From assembly GCA_964370165.1 (NCBI GenBank), contig CAYJIG010000067.1:1-9311 (forward strand): a DNA stretch of 9,311 bases. The letters are read 5' to 3'. Origin of the DNA: JAAYCI01 sp964370165. GTDB taxonomy: Bacteria > Bacillota > Clostridia > Oscillospirales > Ruminococcaceae. The translations under genes were made by a program, and so were the position numbers. The notes under the pieces were generated by a model. The model did no database searches. It saw only the letters and a list, made by a program, of their open reading frames with translations, and was not told where the DNA came from. This document shows positions 1-5,888 of this stretch, piece by piece; position 1 is the stretch's first letter; each line of letters begins with the position of its first letter.

Positions 1-166
1 TCGAAAGATACACTTACCCCTTGTCGGCATACACTGCTTTTGGGTACACTACCCCCTACAAGGCTATTGCCATACACCTTTCGGCCAAAGCGCACACTGC
101 GCCTATCGAAAGATACACTTACCCCTTGTCGGCATACACTGCTTTTGGGTACACTACCCCACAAGG
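1..166. repeat. 105-bp tandem repeat, hairpin-rich, cut by left edge
   Basis: Positions 1-55 and 106-160 are identical, giving a 105-bp period; similarity continues with small indels to about 170. The first copy starts at the window edge, so the array may extend left. Each unit contains perfect short inverted repeats: TATC-GAAA-GATA (104-115), CCTTGT (19-24) with ACAAGG (58-63) enclosing GCA-TACAC-TGC (27-37) and GGGTA-CAC-TACCC (42-54), then GGC-TATT-GCC (62-71), CTTT-CGGCC-AAAG (78-90) and GCGCA-CAC-TGCGC (90-102). In the second copy the enclosing stem is kept (124-129 with 161-166) although two bases are missing just before its right arm. No recognised protein or insertion sequence is present. 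It could be an intergenic repeat family or a structured RNA; function unknown. Confidence 0.8.
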
Positions 167-174
167 CTTATTAC

Positions 175-193
175 ATCACCTATAACAGGTGAT
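175..193. repeat. 7-bp inverted repeat
   Basis: ATCACCT (175-181) and AGGTGAT (187-193) are perfect reverse complements around a 5-nt loop. It directly follows the partial second copy of the 105-bp repeat. There is no T-run on either side, so it is not a typical terminator. Confidence 0.5.
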
Positions 194-232
194 TCAAACA
201 CGGCAAAGCATAGCACACTATAAAGTGCTTTT

Positions 233-324
233 ATTACATCCCTGTAATTTTTTGCATAGCATCCCTGCAATCTCTATATGAATAACATCCCTGTAATCTC
301 AATGTAAACAGCATCCCTGCCAAT
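233..324. repeat. Four-copy short repeat with TCCC-centred hairpins
   Basis: The core catccctg(t/c)aat occurs at 237, 260, 286 and 312 (the last as catccctgccaat), spaced 23, 26 and 26 nt. Each core is an inverted repeat around TCCC: ACA/TGT in copies 1 and 3 (copy 1 extends to ATTACA/TGTAAT, 233-248) and GCA/TGC in copies 2 and 4 (259-268, 311-320). The A-to-G change in the left arm is matched by T-to-C in the right arm, so pairing is kept. On the minus strand the loop reads GGGA, a GNRA tetraloop sequence. These are too short and too variable for CRISPR repeats. Function unknown. Confidence 0.65.
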
Positions 325-544
325 AGAGAATATACCTCACCTATTTCGCAAACAAACATTTTTACTTTTGTGTTCATCGTTTCATGTTTTATCTGCTTAT
401 ACTATATATCGTCCTTTTATCTCTAAACTTTACCCTTTTTTTGTATTAATTTTGTGTTATTTACAAGTTAATATATTATTGTCGTATTATCGTGTTTTTT
501 ACCGATGCAAATTCTATATTAATGTCAAGATTTTTCACCCTAAA
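325..544. other. AT-rich intergenic stretch, no gene recognised
   Basis: This stretch lies between the repeat cluster and the terminator of the carboxyltransferase operon. It is T-rich on the plus strand. A plus-strand reading frame (368-607) has no credible ribosome binding site, has low-complexity Tyr/Phe/Leu-rich content and runs through the terminator hairpin, so it is not treated as a gene. Confidence 0.6.
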
Positions 545-575
545 GCGCAAAAAACCCCAGCCGTTACGGCTGGGG
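545..575 (-). terminator. Rho-independent terminator of the carboxyltransferase operon
   Basis: A 9-bp GC-rich stem (CCCCAGCCG at 555-563 with CGGCTGGGG at 567-575) closes on a 3-nt loop. On the minus strand it is followed directly by six T (549-554). It lies 44 nt past the stop codon of the 5S-like gene, in the right orientation to end the minus-strand operon. Confidence 0.92.
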
Positions 576-619
576 AATACTGTGGTTATAATAAAAGCAA
601 GTTTTAAATATTGCTATGA

Positions 620-2017
620 TTAAACAGGCACAGATTTATTATTGTAGTCTACATGTTCGCCGTCTACACCTTGATCTTTTTCATTACGGCTTTTGAAGAA
701 CTTCGGTGCAACTTGTGGGAACATAGCGTATGTTAGCACGTCTTCGGGCTGACGCTCCCATTTTGCGGCTTCTTCTTTCAATTTATCCATCTCAGGCTCG
801 ATTTTGTCGGCCGGACGATAAGTGATGGGTGTATCATCACCCAAAATCATTTTGGAAAACTCTTCAGAGATAGGAGCCGGAGTTTTGCCATAGTCACCAT
901 GAACCATAGCGCGGAACTCTTTGGTAACCATCTTGTAGCGCTCGCCTGTGATTACGTTAAACACAGCCTGGCTACCAACAATTTGGCTGGTAGGAGTAAC
1001 AAGGGGTGGATAGCCGGAATCTTCACGTACACGAGGAATCTCTTGCAGCACTTCTTCCAGTTTATCTTCCTTGCCGGCTTCTTTCAGCTGACCCAAAAGG
1101 TTACTCAGCATGCCGCCGGGTACCTGATATAGCAATGTGTTTGCGTCAACGCCCAGCATTTTGGGGCTAAGCTGACCACTTGCTAGATATTTTTCACGTA
1201 ATGTAGCAAAGTGAGCGCGTACAACGTCCAGTTTCTTAAGGTCTAGACCGGTGTCATACTCGGTGCCTGCCAAAGCCGCTACCAAGCTTTCGGTAGGCAT
1301 ATGGCTTGTTCCAAGGCTTAGCGGAGAGATAGCACAGTCGATGATATCAGCGCCTGCCTCAATGCCTTTCAGGATAGACATAGATGCCAAGCCTGAAGTA
1401 TAGTGACTGTGAATGTCGATAGGAATAGACACTGTAGCTTTCAGTTTTGAGACCAGTTCGCTACAAGCATATGGTGTCAAAAGACCTGCCATGTCTTTGA
1501 TACAGATGGAGTCAGATCCCATCTCTTCAAGTGTTTTTGCATATTCTGCAAAGTAGTCGTCGTTATGCACAGGGCTTAATGTGTAGCTGATACAGCCTTG
1601 CACATGTGCTTTTTCTTTTTTAGACGCTTTGATAGCTGTTTCTAGGTTGCGAGGATCATTAAGCGCGTCAAAGATACGCAGAATGTCGATGCCGTTTGAA
1701 ACACTTTTTTGCACAAAATATGCCACAGCATCATCGCCATAGTGACGGTAGCCCAGCATGTTTTGGCCACGGAACAGCATTTGCAGTTTTGTGTTCGGGC
1801 AAGCTTTACGCATCATGCGCAAACGCTCCCAGGGATCTTCGTCTAAGAAACGGATAGCAGCATCAAATGTAGCGCCGCCCCAACACTCTAGGCTGTAATA
1901 TCCTACTTCGTCCATTGCCTCAAGAACAGGACGCATATCGTCGTTGTTCATTCTTGTTGCAAACAAGCTTTGGTGCGCATCACGCAAACCAACTTCGGTA
2001 ATTTTAACTTTTGCCAA
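620..2017 (-). CDS. oadA: Pyruvate/oxaloacetate carboxyltransferase subunit (transcarboxylase 5S / OadA-like)
   Basis: A 465-aa soluble protein of the pyruvate carboxylase carboxyltransferase / oxaloacetate decarboxylase alpha family; it would transfer carboxyl groups between biotin and pyruvate/oxaloacetate. An HMGL-like TIM barrel fills the first ~280 residues: RDAHQS (12-17) carries the metal-ligand Asp13, CIKDMAG (172-178) the normally carbamylated Lys174, and HSHYTSG (203-209) the metal-binding His203 and His205. The PYC/OADA domain covers about 290-420. There is no C-terminal biotinyl domain, as in 5S subunits; the carrier is the separate gene upstream. The start is TTG at 2017, chosen because GAGGTGA (2024-2030) sits just before it. 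A 229-nt gap separates it from the carrier gene and a terminator follows its stop. Family certain; physiological substrate pair inferred. OadA and 5S are hard to separate by sequence alone. Confidence 0.93.
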   Translation of the reverse strand: MAKVKITEVGLRDAHQSLFATRMNNDDMRPVLEAMDEVGYYSLECWGGATFDAAIRFLDEDPWERLRMMRKACPNTKLQMLFRGQNMLGYRHYGDDAVAYFVQKSVSNGIDILRIFDALNDPRNLETAIKASKKEKAHVQGCISYTLSPVHNDDYFAEYAKTLEEMGSDSICIKDMAGLLTPYACSELVSKLKATVSIPIDIHSHYTSGLASMSILKGIEAGADIIDCAISPLSLGTSHMPTESLVAALAGTEYDTGLDLKKLDVVRAHFATLREKYLASGQLSPKMLGVDANTLLYQVPGGMLSNLLGQLKEAGKEDKLEEVLQEIPRVREDSGYPPLVTPTSQIVGSQAVFNVITGERYKMVTKEFRAMVHGDYGKTPAPISEEFSKMILGDDTPITYRPADKIEPEMDKLKEEAAKWERQPEDVLTYAMFPQVAPKFFKSRNEKDQGVDGEHVDYNNKSVPV

Positions 2018-2246
2018 TCCAGTTCACCTCTTATTCAATCATTGGGTTTAGACAAACTTACCTCACAGGGTAGCTGTCGTAATGTTAGTCGTATTCATCC
2101 AAGACTCAATACGTTTCCGCCTTCATCTTGTACATATATTTTACCAATAACAGGTGAAAAATATATGTGTATATAATGGCTATTTTGCAATCTATACAGC
2201 AAGTATGCACCCGCTATATATCTCGGAAAATATTATCCCATAATAA
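2018..2246 (-). other. 229-bp intergenic gap inside the carboxyltransferase operon
   Basis: An unusually long AT-rich spacer between the biotin carrier and the 5S-like gene; the spacing one gene upstream is only 59 nt. I find no terminator hairpin with a T-run and no convincing -35/-10 pair at normal spacing. No reading frame long enough for an OadG-type subunit is present. Only the ribosome binding site at 2024-2030 is clear. Confidence 0.5.
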
Positions 2247-2627
2247 TTAGTTGAGGGTTAAGAACACGTCACCCACATTTACAACGTCGCCTTTGGAAAC
2301 GTTGATGGAAGCAACAGTGCCGTCAGACGGTGCTACGATTTCATTTTCCATTTTCATGGCTTCCAAAACCACTAGTACTTCACCGTTTTTCACAGCTTGG
2401 CCAACAGCTACTTTGATGTCCAAAACGTTGCCTGGCATTGGAGCCGGCACAGTAACACTACCAGCGGCAGCGGCAGGTGCAGCAGGTGCAGCGGCGGCAG
2501 GTGCTGGAGCAGCAGCGGCAGCGGCTACAGGAGCGGCTACAGCGGCGGCGGCGGGTGCGCCACCGGTCTCGTCCACAGTTACATCATAAGCGGTTCCGTT
2601 TACAGTCACAGTATATCTTTTACTCAT
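2247..2627 (-). CDS. Biotin carboxyl carrier protein (transcarboxylase 1.3S-like)
   Basis: A 126-aa biotin acceptor that shuttles carboxyl groups between the two carboxyltransferase subunits encoded on either side. Residues 1-20 (MSKRYTVTVNGTAYDV) match the short N-terminal beta segment of such carriers. Residues about 24-56 are an almost pure Ala/Pro flexible linker. Residues 57-126 form the biotinyl/lipoyl domain, with EAMKMEN at 89-95 and the biotinylated lysine at Lys92. The ATG at 2627 is preferred over an upstream in-frame start (2663) because GGAGGA (2635-2640) lies at ideal distance and the family N-terminus begins there. Size and architecture fit the 1.3S subunit of Propionibacterium transcarboxylase and similar decarboxylase carriers. 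Family certain; partner assignment rests on gene order. Confidence 0.94.
   Translation of the reverse strand: MSKRYTVTVNGTAYDVTVDETGGAPAAAAVAAPVAAAAAAPAPAAAAPAAPAAAAGSVTVPAPMPGNVLDIKVAVGQAVKNGEVLVVLEAMKMENEIVAPSDGTVASINVSKGDVVNVGDVFLTLN
2456..2562. repeat. Ala/Pro-codon low-complexity tract in biotin carrier
   Basis: Plus-strand gcggca/gcagca/ggagca triplets encode the Ala/Pro linker on the minus strand. The tract is a run of near-identical GCN codons and could change length by replication slippage without breaking the frame. Such linkers give the biotin arm its reach. Confidence 0.7.
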
Positions 2628-2686
2628 TTTAATGTCCTCCATATAGGCAAATGCACATAGCACACGCCCTGATTATATTTTAAATA

Positions 2687-4021
2687 TTATAAAGACATGT
2701 TACCATGTTTTTTAGGCATGCGCTGGGCACGTTTGCCACCCAAAATCTCAAGAGCACTTGCCACAGTTTTACGAATATCAGCACCGGTAGCAACAAAATC
2801 GGCAACGCCTGATTTTTGCACAGCTTTTGCCGAGGCCACTTCGGTTTCATACTGTTTTGCATATTCTGCAGTTGCAGCTTCGATAGACTTGTCACTGCCT
2901 TCGATTTCATCTTTATACAAAACGGTTGCAGCAGCTTGTGGTGCCAAAGGAGCGGTAATGCTGCCTTCCATTGCCACGGTGAGGTCAGCGCTGCCTAAAG
3001 CTGCGTATGTAGGTGCATATGTAGCACCTGCCAAAACAGCCACTTTTGCGCATGTTGCATCGGCGTATGTAGCGGCACAACGTGCGGCGGCACGAATATT
3101 TCCTGCCTCGTCACTTTGTGTGCTCATGATGAAACCACCTGTGTTCAGCACTGTCACCAAAGGAATGCTGTATGCGTCGCACAAACGTGCAAAACGTGCA
3201 GCACGCAGCGAGCACTTCCAACCCATGTATGTGTCGGGGCCATTTGCGGCGGCAATACCCACAGTGTTGCCTTCCATTGTTGCAAGGCTGGTGATGATGC
3301 CATCGCCGAAGCCGGCAAACAGCTCAACAGCACTGTCTGTATCTGCCAAAGCATCTACAGCGCCTTGGCCTGTATATTTTGCAGGCCATGCCACTGAAGA
3401 CGGCGCATACTCAAATGTGCCTGCCTCGGACAAGTTATTTTGCGGAAGTAACATTAAAAGTTTTGCGGCTAATTTTGCGGCATCTTCTGCCGTATCCACC
3501 ACCACGTTTGCCACACCGGCTTCTACAGCACTGTCGGCACTGCCTGCGCCCGGTGTTTTATCGCCTGCTGCTGCAGACAAAAACGGAGATGATAAAAACA
3601 TTTGTGCTTCTTTTGTGACAATGCACAAGTCTGCACAAGCTGCAGCCATGGCCGCACTGGCACCGCATACACCGGTAACCACTGCCAACTGAGGTACCAC
3701 ACCTGATACTTTTGCTGCGGCAGCAGCCATTTTTCCAGCCGATTTCAAGCTGGCCAAACCGTCATCAATTTTAGCGCCGGTAGAGTCATAAAAACTCACC
3801 ACGGGATTGCCCGTTTCTGCCGCCAACTTCAATACACGACGACCCATTTTCACATCACTTGCACCTTGTGCTTGCCCATTTTGACAAATTGCATAAGCAC
3901 CTTGGCCGCCTACCATTCCATAAGCAGTCATACCTGCGTCGCTCTCAGACAACGTTGTGTAGACACCGGCGTCGTAGAATGCAGCCAACTGTTCTGCCGG
4001 TCCCAGTTTTTTTGAAGCCAT
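2687..4021 (-). CDS. Acyl-CoA carboxyltransferase-like subunit (transcarboxylase 12S / MmdA / PccB-like), divergent
   Basis: A 444-aa protein of the biotin-dependent carboxyltransferase family (crotonase-like fold, two halves). The family hallmark C-terminus is clear: KRAQRMPKKHGNMSL (430-444). The N-half segment VVSFYDSTGAKIDDG (74-88) matches the usual NDSGGARIQEG region, and TGGF (294-297) the start of the second half's GFLPG region. It is shorter than usual (about 510-520 aa), mainly at the N-terminus. The first oxyanion-hole motif reads GVCGASAAM (117-125) rather than GPCAGGAVY, and the second reads YAPTYAAL (335-342) rather than YGGAYD. Very Ala-rich. ATG at 4021 follows GGAGGG (4028-4033). 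It is the first gene of the operon, with a promoter and leader upstream. Likely binds an acyl-CoA such as methylmalonyl-CoA, but the divergence leaves substrate and even activity open. Confidence 0.85.
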   Translation of the reverse strand: MASKKLGPAEQLAAFYDAGVYTTLSESDAGMTAYGMVGGQGAYAICQNGQAQGASDVKMGRRVLKLAAETGNPVVSFYDSTGAKIDDGLASLKSAGKMAAAAAKVSGVVPQLAVVTGVCGASAAMAAACADLCIVTKEAQMFLSSPFLSAAAGDKTPGAGSADSAVEAGVANVVVDTAEDAAKLAAKLLMLLPQNNLSEAGTFEYAPSSVAWPAKYTGQGAVDALADTDSAVELFAGFGDGIITSLATMEGNTVGIAAANGPDTYMGWKCSLRAARFARLCDAYSIPLVTVLNTGGFIMSTQSDEAGNIRAAARCAATYADATCAKVAVLAGATYAPTYAALGSADLTVAMEGSITAPLAPQAAATVLYKDEIEGSDKSIEAATAEYAKQYETEVASAKAVQKSGVADFVATGADIRKTVASALEILGGKRAQRMPKKHGNMSL

Positions 4022-4058
4022 TTACAGCCCTCCATTTGTATTAAGTCCATATCTGTTC

Positions 4059-4095
4059 GCGGAGACAAAATAACGGTTTTATTTCTATACTCCGC
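4059..4095 (-). promoter_or_regulatory. Leader hairpin of the carboxyltransferase operon
   Basis: GCGGAG (4059-4064) and CTCCGC (4090-4095) are complementary, and inside them AAATAA (4068-4073) pairs with TTATTT (4079-4084) around a 5-nt loop. The structure lies in the predicted 5' leader, between the promoter and the ribosome binding site at 4028-4033. No T-run follows, so it is not an obvious attenuator. Role unknown. Confidence 0.45.
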
Positions 4096-4129
4096 CGATT
4101 TTACATCTCCAAAAATCCGAATCGAATAT

Positions 4130-4158
4130 ATTATACTATTTAAACGGCATTTTCACAA
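4130..4158 (-). promoter_or_regulatory. Sigma-A-type promoter of the carboxyltransferase operon
   Basis: On the minus strand, TTGTGA (4153-4158) and a perfect TATAAT (4130-4135) are separated by exactly 17 nt. The predicted start, near 4123, gives a leader of about 100 nt before the 12S-like start codon. Confidence 0.7.
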
Positions 4159-4179
4159 GTATTTTAACGAAAAAAGTTT

Positions 4180-4231
4180 GCAAACATATACACTTATTAT
4201 CACAAACGTATATGCTCGCAAACAAATATAC
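4180..4231. promoter_or_regulatory. Three (G/A)CAAAC-N-ATAT repeats upstream of promoter
   Basis: gcaaacatatac (4180-4191), acaaacgtatat (4202-4213) and gcaaacaaatatac (4218-4231) lie 20-75 nt upstream of the -35 box. The first overlaps the perfect palindrome GTTTGCAAAC (4177-4186). They are candidate regulator sites or AT-rich upstream elements; this is inference from position and repetition only. Confidence 0.35.
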
Positions 4232-4274
4232 GATTACACGTGCTTATTTATTTTCAGTAAAATACTAAACTAGC

Positions 4275-4619
4275 TTAACATAGCTCGAAAATATGTGTCA
4301 CCGAAACAGGCGCCTTTAAATCTTTGCAAAATACTTGCCACCATTCGGCCAGGCGTGGGTTATCTTCGTTTACCGCAAACTCTTTTGCGCCACGATTTTC
4401 CCCGTTTGCAATGCAAGCACGAACAATCCCGTCAAGGTTTTGGTTTTCTTTCACATCAGAATCAAGTACCGTAGTCACATTTCCATCCACCCTAAACAAA
4501 GCGTGGCCAAGATATGTGGGCCCGTCCATCATGACATAGCCCTCTACTTCCCCGTCAAACTTGCCGTCATTTAGCAAAATAACAACATCAGGCTCCCGTA
4601 TAGGTAGCATTGACAGCAT
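4275..4619 (-). CDS. Small hypothetical protein, possibly GNAT-derived
   Basis: A 114-aa soluble acidic protein that I do not recognise with confidence. ATG at 4619 is preceded by GGGAGG (4628-4633) at good spacing, and it lies 37 nt after rluB, so it appears to be a genuine last gene of that operon. Residues about 38-85 read like a piece of an acetyltransferase fold: a strand-like YLGHALFRVDG (37-47), then DGIVRACIANGENRGAKEF (63-81), similar to the helix of GNAT proteins after the acetyl-CoA loop. The classic R/QxxGxG/A pyrophosphate loop is not visible and the protein is shorter than active GNATs (about 150 aa). It may be a degenerate GNAT or an unrelated family. No membrane segment or signal peptide is visible. 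Confidence 0.75.
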   Translation of the reverse strand: MLSMLPIREPDVVILLNDGKFDGEVEGYVMMDGPTYLGHALFRVDGNVTTVLDSDVKENQNLDGIVRACIANGENRGAKEFAVNEDNPRLAEWWQVFCKDLKAPVSVTHIFELC

Positions 4620-4656
4620 ATATATTTCCTCCCTTTTATAGCAATGTATCCACCGC

Positions 4657-5409
4657 TCAGCGCGTTTTGCGTTTTTCGGCTTTCAAAGCGCTATTTTGCA
4701 ACGCCTTCACCTCGGTCGAGGTAAGTTCCCGCCACTGGCCGGGCTTCAGCATTCCCAGTTTCAGCGGGCCCACTGCGTTTCGGCGCAAGCGAATAACCTG
4801 TAGCTTCACAGCCTCACACATTCTGCGTATCTGACGGTTTTTGCCTTCCCTGATAGCTATCTCCAGCACACTGCGTGTTTCGTCCTCCGCCACTACATGT
4901 ACCGAGGCAGGCATGGTACGGCTGCCGTCATCAAGCGTCACGCCACTTGCCAGTTTTGCCACTTGCTCTTCTGTGGCACGTGGACGCACCGTGGTACGGT
5001 ATAGCTTCGATACCCCTGCACCCGGATGCATCATGCGGTTGGCAAAGTTTCCGTCATCGGTAAAAAGAAGCAATCCTTCGCTGTTTTTATCCAGCCTACC
5101 GATGGGATATATCCTTTGCTCCACGTCTTCTAAAAGCTCCATAACTGTTTTGCGGCCACGCTCGTCTTTCGCCGTGGTCACATATCCACGTGGCTTGTTC
5201 AGCATGATATACCGATTTTGCTTTTTCCTTTGTGGAAAAAACGCCTGACCATCCACATGTAAAATGTCTTTATCGGCGTCCATGCTGTCGCCAAGGCCTA
5301 CCGGGCGACCGTTTACCGTCACCCTTTTGCCTTTAATCATAACCTCTGCCGCACGCCTACTGCACACACCACGTGCCGCCATCACTTTTTGTACTCGCTC
5401 TTTTTTCAC
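4657..5409 (-). CDS. rluB: 23S rRNA pseudouridine synthase, RluB/RsuA family
   Basis: A 250-aa enzyme of the RsuA/RluB/RluE/RluF family that isomerises a uridine in rRNA. An N-terminal S4 RNA-binding domain spans about 2-55 (RVQKVMAARGVCSRRAAE start, VTVNG at 30-34). The catalytic domain follows: MLNKPRGYVTT (69-79), GRLDKNSEGLLLFT (104-117) with catalytic Asp107, and EGKNRQIRRM (188-197). Length is normal for the family. The start is GTG at 5409, 5 nt after AAGGAT (5415-5420), and it overlaps the gerW stop codon as GTGA, which implies translational coupling. By gene neighbourhood and similarity to Bacillus RluB the target is probably 23S rRNA (U2605 region), but family members differ in site and this cannot be settled by sequence alone. 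Confidence 0.95.
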   Translation of the reverse strand: MKKERVQKVMAARGVCSRRAAEVMIKGKRVTVNGRPVGLGDSMDADKDILHVDGQAFFPQRKKQNRYIMLNKPRGYVTTAKDERGRKTVMELLEDVEQRIYPIGRLDKNSEGLLLFTDDGNFANRMMHPGAGVSKLYRTTVRPRATEEQVAKLASGVTLDDGSRTMPASVHVVAEDETRSVLEIAIREGKNRQIRRMCEAVKLQVIRLRRNAVGPLKLGMLKPGQWRELTSTEVKALQNSALKAEKRKTR

Positions 5410-5861
5410 ACTGTATCCTTTTCTGTTTCAGACGCAAATAAGTCCACTTCTTCTTGTTCTTTTTCGTTTTTATCTTTTTTATTTTTACTGTTTGAGCTTA
5501 CAAATCCCTGCACTTTATCCATCACATCAGGCACCATATTCAAGATGCGATCAAGGCTGTTGTCTTTATCGGCCAGCTGGATTAAACGCACATTATCTTT
5601 CTGCAACACCAAAAACGCCACCGGCGTAATAGACATACCTGCGCCGGAACCACCGCCAAAAAGTTCTTTAGGCACTTTACTGCTGACAAAGTCACTGCCT
5701 CCACTGGTAAAGCCAAAGCTCACCTTACTTACCGGTAGCACAGTGGTGCCATCCGGCGCTTGAATAGGATTGCCAATAATGGTATTAGCGTCCACCATCT
5801 GCCGTATTTTTTCCAGTGTCACATTCATAAGACCATTGATAGGATGTTCACCGTTTGCCAT
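5406..5861 (-). CDS. gerW: GerW family sporulation protein (YtfJ)
   Basis: A 151-aa member of the GerW/YtfJ family; in Bacillus it is a forespore-made spore protein needed for normal germination. The family core is evident: ANTIIGNPIQAPDGTTVLPV (25-44), VSKVSFGFTSGGSDF (44-58), FGGGSGAGMSITPVAFLV (68-85), then a Lys/Glu-rich hydrophilic tail (124-151). No signal peptide or membrane segment. ATG at 5861 follows AGGAGGAG (5869-5876). It lies 27 nt after the DUF2953 gene, the same pairing as ytfI-ytfJ in Bacillus, and overlaps rluB by 4 nt. Its presence supports an endospore-forming lineage, though gerW-like genes also persist in clostridia not known to sporulate. Confidence 0.94.
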   Translation of the reverse strand: MANGEHPINGLMNVTLEKIRQMVDANTIIGNPIQAPDGTTVLPVSKVSFGFTSGGSDFVSSKVPKELFGGGSGAGMSITPVAFLVLQKDNVRLIQLADKDNSLDRILNMVPDVMDKVQGFVSSNSKNKKDKNEKEQEEVDLFASETEKDTV

Positions 5862-5888
5862 GTCTTCGCTCCTCCTGCCTGCAAATTT

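Noticed and set aside
1..324. CRISPR array
   Set aside because: The repeat classes have a 105-bp period or very short, diverged cores with 23-26 nt spacing; there are no uniform 24-37 nt repeats separated by unique spacers, and no cas gene.
368..607. 79-codon plus-strand reading frame in the left intergenic region
   Set aside because: No ribosome binding site, low-complexity composition, and it reads through the terminator hairpin of the opposing operon.
182..2157. Shared 11-mer ataacaggtga at 182-192 and 2147-2157
   Set aside because: An 11-base match between two places is expected by chance several times in a window this size; flanks are not alike.
2018..2246. Missing OadG-type subunit hidden in the operon gap
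   Set aside because: No minus-strand frame longer than a few codons with a ribosome binding site exists in the gap.
2697..3692. 331-codon plus-strand frame opposite the 12S-like gene
   Set aside because: It is a mirror of the Ala-rich codon pattern of the minus-strand gene, which has a clear family signature, ribosome binding site and operon context.
4232..4274. Terminator after the 114-aa gene
   Set aside because: A 7-bp AT-rich stem (TTTAGTA/TACTGAA on the minus strand) is present, but no T-run follows it, so termination is not supported.
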